Shown: one piece after another, positions 11,772 to 21,410 of the stretch
How the letters are laid out: each line of letters starts with the position of its first letter
Numbering within the stretch: the first letter of the stretch is position 1
Assembly (NCBI GenBank): GCA_027946555.1
Contig: JAPEVC010000020.1
Coordinates: 124,001-188,000, forward strand
DNA: 64,000 bases
Source: Gnomoniopsis sp. IMI 355080
Lineage: Eukaryota > Ascomycota > Sordariomycetes > Diaporthales > Gnomoniaceae
Reading direction: 5' to 3'
The notes under the pieces: generated by a model
The model's input: only the letters and a program-made list of their open reading frames with translations
Told to the model about the DNA's origin: nothing
Databases searched by the model: none
Translations under genes and position numbers: made by a program

Positions 11772-13048
11772 CTAATCTGAGCACGAAGCTCCACTGGGGA
11801 CATTCAGGCAACTGTACGTCTCACCACCAGTTACATCAACATCACTCCACGTCCAATCTGAGCATCCACTCGACCCACACTCGATGACGACGTTGTAGCC
11901 CGTGCTCGCCACAGCATCAGCACCGGAGATGTTCTCAATCACAAGGTCTGTGATGGGCACACCCGAAGTAGGCGTACCGCCGTCGAGGTCACCACCGTCG
12001 TAGTTCTGCTCGATGAGGATGCCGTATTTGGAGATGTCGGACAAGATGATTTCGTTGTACGTCACTCCTGAGACCGAGCCTGTGTCGCCTTCAATGGTCT
12101 TGATACGGATGCCTTTATTTAGGAGGTTAGCGCGTGCAAATTCAGTGGGAGGCAGTGTGCGCATTGGGTTGGGTACATACCATTGACGGAGCTCTTCACC
12201 TCATTGTTGTAGAATGTGACCGACGAAACAGTATTGTCGTCTCGCCCACCAACGGAGCCGATGGAAAGACCGTGCCCACCCGAGCACACCGAATTCTCGA
12301 CCGTGATGTCCGTGCCAGAGTTGATAGCCACGCAGTCATCTTGGTTGTATACGTTCGCGCCCGTGATGACGACGTTGGTACTGTCACCAATGTCGAACCC
12401 GTCAGTATTCACGCCGAGGGAATCACCCGCTTCGTTGTTGATGGTCATGCCAGTGATGGTGAGACCATCAGCGCCATCGATGGAGACGGCCTGGATGGGC
12501 GTGTTGTAAATGTACAGATCCGTTATGGTCGAGTCCGTGAGGTCATGGGCGTAGAAGAATTTGGGCTTGGTCACACCACCTGAGCCACCCTCGCCGTCCC
12601 AATATTCTTGGCCATTGCCATTGAGAACGGCCCCCGAGGCGCCTTCAATGGTAATGCCACTGCCTTCGATTTGAAGAAGTGGGCCATCCCATTCGGCATA
12701 CGTCCAGGAGGTCTCACCCTCAAAAATGACCTGGATATAATCAGCTACCACGTATGGGTTGGAATGGACAAAAGCGTTGATTGGACTTACCGTGGTGTCA
12801 TCCTCAAGGTCAGAGAGATCCAACGTCACCCCAGAAGGAACAGTAAGCGCAGACAAGACGATGGTTGCGCAGTCCTTTTGGGACACACTCGCAAGTGAGT
12901 ACCCATTGGATCCTGAGAAGGTACAGCTAGTAGCCCGCTTGCCCTTGGCCAGCGCCAAGTCAGGAGCAGGCGTAGGAAGAGGCGCCGGGGCCGCCAAGAC
13001 GGAGGCCGCAAGGCTAGCTGCGAGAAGAGCGTATCGAAGGGACGTCAT
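11772..13048 (-). CDS. Secreted endopolygalacturonase (GH28)
   Basis: Pectin-degrading enzyme that hydrolyses alpha-1,4-galacturonan by inversion. Exons 13048-12791, 12730-12181 and 12112-11772 give 382 aa. The start is the ATG at 13048, because it begins a clean signal peptide (MTSLRYALLAASLAASVLA) followed by a Pro/Ala-rich propeptide ending in a Lys-Arg site (KGKRA). The three catalytic aspartate motifs NTDGFD, QDDCVA and the GGHGLSIGS and RIK substrate motifs are all present, in the parallel beta-helix order. The first intron is 60 nt and free of stops, so a transcript that kept it would encode an insert of 20 residues; family comparison (DDTT then VIFEG) shows it should be removed. A TATA-like element lies about 75 bp upstream. 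Confidence 0.95.
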
Positions 13049-13121
13049 CGTGATCAGGCAAAGCAAGCGGCGGTGTGCTGCTGGAACGGACCGTCCGTCT
13101 TGGCATCTTGGCGTTCCCGGC

Positions 13122-13133
13122 CGTATTTATATA
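13122..13133 (-). promoter_or_regulatory. TATA-like element of the polygalacturonase gene
   Basis: Read on the minus strand the sequence is CTATATAAATAC, a canonical TATA box match, 74-85 bp upstream of the start codon at 13048. This spacing is usual for an inducible fungal secreted-enzyme gene. Confidence 0.5.
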
Positions 13134-15176
13134 GTCGTGATCGCATCGCGGCCCTGCTGTAAGATGTGTGCTGTTGAGCACAGTCCATTGCCGTGTCGAA
13201 ACCTCACAACGCCGAGATATCGTCGGTGGGTCATCGCCTGTAAGCTGCCACTTCCGGCATCTATGGCCACACGTGCTCCGTGATACTAGGTATCTTATCA
13301 AAGTCCTCCAATGAAGCTGTGAAGGTTGGATCGCTGGATGAACTAAATTTCCATGGAGCTGGAAATTTGTTTGCATAATTGCCCCCAATCAGAATTGGAG
13401 AGAGGCCTGTCTATGAAGGACCTTTTACGGCAGGTCATCCGCACCCTCCTTCAAAACTGGGGCGATGCGTCCCAGTACAGACTTCCCCGCATAATCTTGA
13501 ACTTGATCAGAAAACCTGTCACAGTCCACGTGGGGGCGAACTAGTCATCCCGGCCGGGGTGAGAGGATGGGGCCGGCCGCGTAGATTTGGTGATTGATTG
13601 GTGGTATATCAACAGCTCCTAGTCCCATTCGTGGCATCTCGTTAGTATCAACGGCACCACACGACACCAAAGTCAAGGACAACAAGGAGAGAAGATGTAG
13701 TGATTGGCGCCAACTGAGCTCAGAGAACGTTGATACCCACCGTCATAAGACTGCGTCAAATCATGTGAGACCTGGTTGTGAAATGCAAGAGCATAACGAA
13801 GGAGCATCGGCGCAATGTAATGAATGCCCCACATGTTCGTACGGAGAAGCAAGTCGAAGCAGCCGACAAAGTTTGCCAGCGTCGAATTGTCGATTCACTC
13901 TGCATTGGTCGAGCCTTCAACTCTCAGCGAAATAATGCGCCCGTGACTAGGTGACTTGCATCCACCAGTCTCTAGCTAGGTTCAGAGACAGACTTGTCCT
14001 CAATTGCCATCCATATTGGTGGAAAGGAGAAAAGTGACTAACGTGTCCTAGATCCGACAGACCTCCCAACCTCTCAGGGATAAGTTACCTAAGCAGGTAT
14101 CCGAGGACAGGCCCCGTATACTATCCACCTTTAAAATTTGTTCGGGAACACGGCAACCGAGCTGTACTGTATGCCTTATCATTGTCAACCTGCTTCATCC
14201 AGTCGAGCTGTAGATCCTGGCTGGCCTACGGCAACGCACACAACCTGTGCGTCAACGTGGCGGACTTAGATGAACGCCAGCTCCGATGACGAACGCGATA
14301 TACTCGACATCTATTCAATGCTTTGGTGAGTCTCAGGGGTGATACTTGAGCAGATCCACGATCCATCCATCGTGTTGCTCGCAACGAGATGAGGGAACAT
14401 GCGAACCCACTGGCAGTGGCTCGTGGCTGGGCAGAGCAGCCAAGTCACCTTGCGCAACTTGCCCTTTGCGGTCCAGTATTGTGACGGCAAAGCCAATGTT
14501 TATTATGCGGCACATCCAGAATCATGTATCGAAATCGTCTTTGCGAAATGATTGAGCGACCGCTCTGCTGAATAATAGTGCCATGTAACAACTCGTTACC
14601 GCCATTAAGAGGGTCGCCCGGTGATCGAGTTCATCGAGATGAAAAAAACAAATTGGTGTATCTTGAAAATTGCGCGTAGCCGTACGCAGCCAAGGAAGTG
14701 TGGGAGATTGAGGTTGAGGCGTCGAAGATTGTGGACCAGTTTTGATGTTTCTGGATGGCCGAGTGTTGAAGAACGGAGTCTGCAAAGCACGAGGCGTTCG
14801 CGGTATGTAAGGACCCGCTGGACCTTGGTGAGGAGTTTCGATGCTCGGCACTGTCGGCGGTCTGTCCTGTCGGCAGCGGCCGTGAGATTGACCTCGAGAA
14901 TTGTTCCTGTGTTGCCTGTGGTCATCTGCCTTACATGTACCATATCACGCTCACGAGAACCATCGAATATTGGTGTCTTGGAAGCAGCTCTTTTGGCTGC
15001 ATGAGCTTCAATTGCAAGGTATCCCTAGACGCCCAGTGATGAATCCCCCACGTCCGAACCGCCGGACAGGATGGTCTTTGCCCTTTCACAACGATGCCAT
15101 CAAGTTTTGCTTCCTCAATCCCCTCGCACAAGAAGTCGTCAATCGGTCGAAAATCACACGCCTCCACTCCGAGGAC
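13134..15176. other. Intergenic region between polygalacturonase and RPL38
   Basis: About 2 kb. Several overlapping short frames (for example 14522-14851 minus and 14621-15004 plus) compete on both strands, none with a domain or supporting splice sites. The left part should contain the upstream regulatory region of the polygalacturonase gene. Confidence 0.5.
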
Positions 15177-15652
15177 TTATGCCTTGGGCTTGCGCTCGCG
15201 CTTGGACACCTCCTTGATCTGCAGGTCTTTGGAGGTGGCAAGTTGATTAGCTGGGTGTTATTTTGTATCGGAGAGGTCGGGAGGGAAACAAAGGTCGTGG
15301 TCAAAGAGAGGGCGTACTGGGAGGGAGAGACTGCTTGAGCTTCTCGGCCTTCTCGGCGTCCTTAAGAGCCAGGGTGTAGAGGTGCTTTGAGCATCGGACC
15401 TTGAACTTGATCAAGGAGCTCTTCTTGTTCTTCTTGATCCGGGCGGCTGTAGAATCCAGATTTGTTAGAGCTTGTTCCGTTCAAAGTTCTTTGGCGATCT
15501 CTGGCCATCCATTCGCGGCAAACGTACAGGAGGCATCCTTCCGGCGGCAGATCTCGATGAACTATCGGGGTATTGTCAGTCAATTACATCAAGTAGCAGT
15601 CCGATTGTCGTTAAAACCATACCTGCTTGATGTCGCTAACTTCCTGGGCCAT
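15177..15652 (-). CDS. RPL38: 60S ribosomal protein L38 (eL38)
   Basis: Small structural protein of the large cytosolic ribosomal subunit. It is invisible as a long frame because it is split into four exons: 15652-15623 (30 nt), 15561-15528 (34 nt), 15446-15318 and 15226-15177, giving 80 aa. Removing the introns produces the family sequence in order: MAQEVSDIKQ, FIEICRRKDASS, ARIKKNKKSSLIKFKVRC, SKHLYTLALKDAEKAEKL and SLPPNLQIKEV, ending in a basic KRERKPKA tail. All donors and acceptors are GT-AG and phases agree. A nearer acceptor for the last exon would give a non-family sequence and was discarded. Early introns in tiny first exons are typical of fungal ribosomal protein genes. Confidence 0.95.
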
Positions 15653-16212
15653 TTTGACGATATTTGGGTGCGATGACTGGGGTCGTTTAGGTTGAAATGG
15701 CGTGTAGTGTCGTCGTCGTCAAACAGTTGAGGTGGAGCTTAGATTTTGGTGATGGCCGCTCTAAGGTTTTTTTGTGGGAGGCGCTTTCGCCTGCCAAGAC
15801 CAGCCTAAGTGGACAGCGGCCATTGCAGGGATCTGCCCAAAGGGTCCCGCCTGCCCCGTGTGTCGCGTGGCTAGTGTCAGAGATGTGGCTGAGGTGGCCA
15901 GTTGCGATCAAGGCCTCTACCACCCCAGTGGCATAGAAAGAGACGTCACCCAAACCTCGAGCTCATGGTAAAGTTGCTCCGTATTATTTCTATATCCTTA
16001 CAAACGCGAATATATAGAAATACATACGTGTCCTCTGGAAATCCGACGCCGCCTAAGCTTCGAGCCATTCCCTCGTGATTCTCTATTGACTTGTTCCTGC
16101 GTCGTGTCAGAACTCAGCGGGGCAACGACTGGAGTGCACTCCTATTCGCAGTACGTATCGTGATCGATCAAACATCCGCAATACCGCAAGTACCTTTCAG
16201 AAATTTGGCAAG
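15653..16212. promoter_or_regulatory. Divergent intergenic region, RPL38 / 90-aa gene
   Basis: 560 bp between two divergent starts. CT-rich and AT-rich tracts are present but no motif I can name with confidence. Short frames on both strands appear to be chance. Confidence 0.4.
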
Positions 16213-16676
16213 ATGACTCCTCTTGACAATGCCATGAAGTCCAAGGTCAGTATATCACCTAATTCCTGTCCATTGATACCTGGTTGTACGGCTAACGTCA
16301 ATCGCGTAGAATCTATTCCTGGGTATGTTTGTCAACACTATTCTTTCGTTCTCAATCTGAGACTTGTGACATATAATCATCTAACTGGAAGATCCAGCGT
16401 TCGGTGGTCTGGTCACAGCTGTCGGAATGTACAGCATCTGGGGCGGTGATTTGTTTCCAGCCGGTGAGGACCCAAAGGGCAAACCCGAAGATTGGACTCG
16501 CGAAGAGATGAGACGATGGCTTGCCGCTGTAAGTCTCACTTTGGTACCACTTCCACATTAAGCGATTTAGTTGACTTTTCACACAGCGAGACCTGCATCC
16601 CCAGGAAAGTGATACACGAGAGCAACTCCTTGAGCGCATTAACGCCAACCTGCGAATCCCGCGGAAGACCAAATAG
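16213..16676 (+). CDS. Small protein with C-terminal SAP/HeH-like helical motif
   Basis: Function unknown. Four exons, 16213..16245, 16310..16322 (only 13 nt), 16392..16528 and 16587..16676, give 90 aa. All sites are GT-AG and phases close. The middle (NLFLDPAFGGLVTAVGMYSIWGGDLFP) is hydrophobic enough for one short membrane or buried helix. The C-terminus (DWTREEMRRWLAARDLHP then TREQLLERINANLR) has the helix-extension-helix pattern of SAP/HeH/LEM-type motifs, in which two amphipathic helices are joined by a short loop. The coherent motif across an exon junction is the main support for a real gene. DNA or chromatin binding would be an inference; a small membrane-anchored protein is equally possible. 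Confidence 0.7.
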
Positions 16677-17317
16677 ACGTGCCGTTCCCAAAAGTTGGAA
16701 GAGCAGGTGCGATGGAACAGGAACGTGTAAATGGATTTGCAGGAGCAATAGAACTTACCGATACCCTGGGGATTCTCTTTCATTCCAAACCTGCCTAGGT
16801 AGTTAAGATGGAGTCTGAGACTGGTCGGGGTTGCTGCATGGCTCTAGACTTTCATATGGTTCTTCACCTCTGAAATCTACCTAGGTAAGCACAATGGTTG
16901 CAGAAATACAGTCAAAAATGGAAGAAGAAAATAACTGGCAGCAAGCAATACTAGGACTGGGATTAGCTGCTCGTCGGTTTGACTGGAGGTCAAAGAAAAC
17001 AAAAGTGCAGACGTTCATGAGAACAATCTTGTATAAAATGGACCCACTTTCTCCAATCTATCCAATTATACTTCAGTACCTAGAAGCACACAGTTCCGGG
17101 AGTGCTGATGCAGGGTCCCTGCCAAGACAGCCCACCCATGCGTCAAGTCAGCAGCTAGCAGGAGAGACACCTTGTCCTTCGTCGTCCAGTTTGAACGACA
17201 CACGGGGACTCCTCACTCTCCTCTCCCAATGCTCCACGTCCTGGCATGAGGACGTGATCAAACTTTCTTCTCGTTCATTCTTTTGACGGTTGCGACACGC
17301 TCGCATAGCCATTGGCG
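16677..17317. other. Intergenic region upstream of STE24
   Basis: 641 bp. It contains CCTAGGTA at 16794-16801 and a full TACCTAGGTA palindrome at 16878-16887. An ATG-started frame of 130 codons (16894-17286) is present but shows no family features and ends just before the STE24 start, so I treat it as an untested possibility. Confidence 0.4.
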
Positions 17318-18809
17318 ATGGATTTTCTACAGGTAAGCTGCCCTTTCCATACCCTGCAATGGCTTCCCGCAATCAGCTAATAGGGCACCTCCACAGCGCC
17401 TCGCCAGTTTCCTCGACCGGCCTCTCTTCCCGTGGAAGAAGCTCATCATTGGTTTCTCGGTTGCCCAATATCTCTTCGAAGGTTTCCTCTCTCTGCGCCA
17501 GTATCAAGTCTTGAAAAACACCAAGCCCCCAAAGGTTTTGCAACAGGAAGTCTCCCAGGAAGTCTACGACAAGAGCCAGGCATACGGTCGCGCCAAAGCC
17601 AAATTCGAATTCGTCAACGGTCTCTACGGTCAAATCCAGAATATTCTCTTCATCCATTACGATGTGCTCCCAAAGCTGTGGTCATGGTCTGGCAGTCTGC
17701 TCCTCAAATTTGCCCCCGCTCGGTTCACCGGCGAAATCTCCCAGTCGATCGTCTTTGTCTTGGCCTTCACGATAATCCACCAGATCATTTCGACACCGGC
17801 TTCTGTTTACCACACCTTCGTGTTAGAGGAGAAGTTCGGCTTCAACAAACAGACGCCTCAGCTCTACGTTATGGACAAAATCAAGTCTATGGGTTTGACT
17901 GTTGTCTTGACTCCTCCCATTCTGGCTGCCTTCCTTGCGATCATCCAAAAAACCGGAAAACAATTCTTCTACTACCTCTGGCTGTTTGGTGCTGGCCTCC
18001 AGGTGTTCATGATCACTATCTGGCCGATCGTTATCACGCCTCTATTCAACAAGCTTACCCCTCTGGAACCCGGTGCTCTGAAGACCCAGGTCGAAGGACT
18101 TGCTGCCAAGCTCAAGTTCCCTCTGACTGAGCTGTTTGTCATTGACGGCAGCAAACGAAGCGCACACAGTAACGCCTACTTTTTCGGCATGCCCTGGAAG
18201 AAGCACATTGTTATCTACGATACCTTGATTGAGAAGAGCGACACGCAAGAGGTCACGGCTGTCTTGGCTCACGAGTTGGGACACTGGAGCTTGGGTCATA
18301 CTACTCGGCTCTTTGGTATCTCCCAGGTAAGCCTGCCCCTGCAGATAACGATGTAGCAGACTATCAACTAACGTACTAAGTTCCACTTCTTCTACATCTT
18401 CTCGCTCTTCTCTGTATTCATCAACAACCAATCTCTGTACGCAGACTTCGGATTCACGACGGTGCGGCCCATCATCATCGGGTTCATCCTGTTCTCTGAT
18501 GTCCTAGCTCCTATGGATGTGTTCATCAAGCTGGGAATGAACATTCTCAGCCGCAAGTACGAGTTTGAAGCAGATGCTTTCGCACAGAAGTTAGGGTACT
18601 CCGCAGACCTCGCCAAGTCCCTGATCAAGCTTCAGGTTCAGAACCTCAGCACCATGGACGCCGACTCGATGTATGCCAGCTACCACTTCTCGCACCCTAT
18701 TCTGTCCGAGAGACTCAAGGCGCTGGACTGGAAGTCTACTGAGAAGGTCTCCGTTGACGAGAAAGAGAAGGATGGTGTCGCCAAGGCGTCGGGAAGGGAT
18801 GAATTGTAA
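17318..18809 (+). CDS. STE24: CAAX prenyl protease 1 (Ste24)
   Basis: Integral ER/nuclear-membrane zinc metalloprotease that removes the -AAX tripeptide from prenylated proteins and trims the a-factor precursor. Exons 17318..17332 (five codons), 17397..18326 and 18381..18809 give 457 aa, the usual length. The catalytic HELGH is near residues 287-291 within AHELGHWSLGHT, and the third zinc ligand lies in YEFEADAFAQKLGY. The N-terminal half matches the M48 Ste24 family (EEKFGFNKQTPQLYVMDKIK) and carries several long hydrophobic helices. The C-terminal YHFSHPILSERLKALDW is also a family hallmark. The micro first exon MDFLQ is chosen because the intron is GTAAGC...CACAG and leads straight into the expected RLASFLDRPLFPWK. 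An AATAAA-rich stretch follows near 18890. Confidence 0.96.
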
Positions 18810-19168
18810 AATGTTTGCGACCGCAAGCATGATACCGAATGGAATGTAACTTGAAGATGTCTGCGGGTGATACGTTAGAAATAAATAAAAAATTGATTGA
18901 GCGAGGACGTCTACGTGGTGAATACCTGGAGCGTTGCGGAATCGAATGGGCTACTAAATGCGAACCCTAACCCTGGTAAATAATTTCGCGACTTGTAACT
19001 CCAGGTCCAGCTCTCAATTCGATCCATGCCCCGACACCACGGAGATATTGAGCAACTATCCCGCGCAACGGACGATCTTGGAGCTCGACTTTGAACGCTA
19101 ATTCATATCGAACTTACGTTGAAAGGTCGTTCTGTTCCAAGGTCGCTCATCGTCAGCAGAAAGCGATC
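18810..19168. promoter_or_regulatory. Intergenic / promoter of mitochondrial bL34 gene with telobox-like motif
   Basis: 359 bp. The left end is the STE24 3' flank (ATAAATAAAAAA near 18890). At 18963-18974 there is AACCCTAACCCT, two telomere-type units, about 195 bp upstream of a ribosomal protein gene. Such teloboxes are known promoter elements of translation genes in several eukaryotes. Confidence 0.5.
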
Positions 19169-19658
19169 ATGTCGCGCCTCTTCTTCGCGCAGTCGTTCCG
19201 GACCGCCGTTCGCGACGTCGCAAGACAGCCGAGTCTTACAAGGTCTGCCATAGTCCAGTCTGCTCAAGACACCCTGTGTCTGGCAAACGACATAGCCCGC
19301 TGATGCATCCCCCAGGTCATTCTCCGCCCTTCCCATTCTTCGGCCCAGCATATCTACGCCCACCAGCATCTTTGCAAGGCGACCAACGACCCTCCTCCAG
19401 ACGTCTTTTACTCCCACAGCAACAACGTCCGAGCAGGCAACAGCAGACATTGTGCCCACATCCGCGATATCATCGCATCCCGCGCTCCTGCAGAGCCAGA
19501 TCCGGTGCGGGCCACGGCCGTACATGAACATGAACAGGCCCTCACGGCTGATCCGCAACCGGCGTGTGGGGTTTTTGACCCGGATGAAGACAAAGGACGG
19601 TCGCAAGACACTGTTAAGGAGGAAGATCAAGGGGCGGAAGCGATTGGGAGCTGCTTGA
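19169..19658 (+). CDS. Mitochondrial ribosomal protein bL34m
   Basis: Component of the mitochondrial large ribosomal subunit. Exons 19169..19242 and 19316..19658 give 138 aa. The last 45 residues are a textbook bacterial-type L34: PSRLIRNRRVGFLTRMKTKDGRKTLL followed by RRKIKGRKRLGAA. The N-terminal 90 residues are rich in Arg, Ser, Ala and Thr with almost no acid at first (MSRLFFAQSFRTAVRD), consistent with a mitochondrial presequence plus a linker. The intron (GTCTGCC donor, CCCAG acceptor) is required: without it the first frame ends at a stop at 19303 and the L34 domain has no start or targeting sequence. The donor is less typical than its neighbours. Confidence 0.9.
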
Positions 19659-20308
19659 GTGCTCGAGAGGGGAATAGAGCAAGGCGTCTGGAATGGCAGA
19701 CTGGCCAATAAGTAGCCTTGCTGTGAGGACACGTACACGGCGTGCCTCCCTAATGATAAGGACGATCGCTGGGTTTACCATAGGAAGAGAACAGGAGGGT
19801 CCCTCAGACCGAAGAATATGCTACACGTACGAACTTGTGGTCGACAAGGGCAGGCCTGATGTGTAGTCGGTGCTCAACTATCCGAATGAGCGGTCTTCGT
19901 TGGATGAATCATTGAGGCTCAAGGCTTTGCAGATCCAGTCCTTGGAGGACTGGTGAGGGACTGTCCAAGCGGTGCGAGCATACAGGAATGGTGTACGTTG
20001 CGAGGGCGTATCCACATACCCCAGGAATGGAGGAAGCAGAAGACCTTTAGATTCGAGCAATATCTCGGAACATAGCACTTAAGACAAGACTTGCCTCCCT
20101 AAGGCGAACTGAGGTCGTTCGTGAATTTCGTACGTTGGCACAACCTGTGTTGCTGGAGATGTTCAACCACCCTGGCAGCACAGGTCATACGGGCGAATAA
20201 ATGACTATCTTAGCTGTGGCTTTACATGTGAATCGTATCGGTTGATCGGCGTCTTCTATTCTATATTTTCATATAAGGCCTATCAGCTGTTTGACTCAAC
20301 TTCTCCAT
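19659..20308. other. Intergenic between convergent bL34m and serine dehydratase genes
   Basis: 650 bp. I see only short unsupported frames, and nothing I can name. Confidence 0.5.
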
Positions 20309-21410
20309 CTATACACCAAACTCCACCTTGTACTTCTCAAGCATACTCAGGCTTATATTTGATCCACCACAGACGACTACCACGATGTTTTTCCCAGCCC
20401 AGTCTTCATTTGACAGACCTTTGCCCAATTGTTCCCTTAAATTGCCATTGTAGACCGTGGCAATGGAAGCACCACACGCACTCTCCACCAACATCCTGGC
20501 TTCATCGAGAAACCTCGCCATCGCCATCACAGACTCCTTATCAGTCACCACGACATTTATCAAATCACCTCCTGCACGTTTTGTCCATTCGAATGCCTCC
20601 TCCGCCACTCTGACGGCGCCTAGAGACGTTGCAATTGTCGTGATGGCAGGAAGCGTCACCAGCTCACCTGCTTTGACACTGGCATCAAGACTGTCGCCGC
20701 CAATGGTTTCGACCGCAATGACCTTTGGAGAGCCATAGCCTGATTCCTTTAGCTTTTGCGCCCCTTGCATGATACCACAAAGTAAGCCTCCACCGCCGAC
20801 GCAGCATACCATGCCATCGATCTTGCTACCAAAGCTTTCGGTCATCTGCCTTTCGAGCTCAGTCACCATGGTTTCGGCTCCATCCCAAACATCCTGGTGA
20901 TCAAAAGGCGGGACGTACACCGCCTTCGCACCCGGATGTTCACTTTCGAACTTTGGAATGACCACCTCGCGTAGGTGCTTGTCCGCAACGGCCCAGCTTT
21001 CACCGATCTGCACGACATCCGCACCCAGGTCGCGCAATTTCTGGACCATGTGTGGCAGAGTGCTCAGCGGCACGACGACTGTTGCCGGTTGCTTTAGCGT
21101 GTTGGCCGCTGTTATGCAGGCCAGCCCGGCATTGCCGCCCGAGGAGCAGTAGAAGTGGATTTGTTGGGAGGTTGAGGACGACTCTAGGGCGCGAAACATG
21201 TGATTTCCTACTCCGCGAGATTTGAAGGAGCCTGATGGTTGGAGATTTTCGAGCTTGAGATAGATATTGCTGCGGTTTTGTTTTAGAGACTCCTATCGGT
21301 ATCAAGCCGTTAAGTGACACTTACCAGCCTGCTGCCCGGGACAAGGGCGCTGAGTAGATACATGGCGTTTCTATCCACGGCTTTGGAGGGTATTTTGCGC
21401 TGGAGCCCAT
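20309..21410 (-). CDS. L-serine/L-threonine dehydratase (Cha1-like, PLP fold type II)
   Basis: Pyridoxal-phosphate enzyme that deaminates L-serine (and threonine) to pyruvate (or 2-oxobutyrate) and ammonia; cytosolic or mitochondrial. Exons 21410-21325 and 21269-20309 give 348 aa. The intron must use the acceptor CCGCAG; a nearer AG gives an immediate stop. The joined sequence reads PLSRAAGCNIYLKLENLQPSGSFKSRG, where Lys45 is the PLP-binding residue. The SSGGNAGLA loop and the phosphate-binding VGGGGLLCG are present, and the C-terminal VVCGGSNISL ends the fold. No regulatory ACT domain follows, so it is the short catabolic form rather than the biosynthetic Ilv1 type. Confidence 0.93.

Noticed and set aside
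14522..15004. Overlapping frames on both strands between polygalacturonase and RPL38
   Set aside because: The minus frame starts with GTG and merges upstream into nonsense-like sequence; no splice model improved it and no domain is visible.
16894..17286. ATG-started frame of 130 codons before STE24
   Set aside because: No domain, low-complexity second half, and it ends just before the STE24 start. It is probably a chance frame or part of a 5' UTR region; I could not support it.
18963..18974. Possible subtelomeric position
   Set aside because: Only two telomere-type units occur and they are surrounded by housekeeping genes, so this is not a chromosome end.
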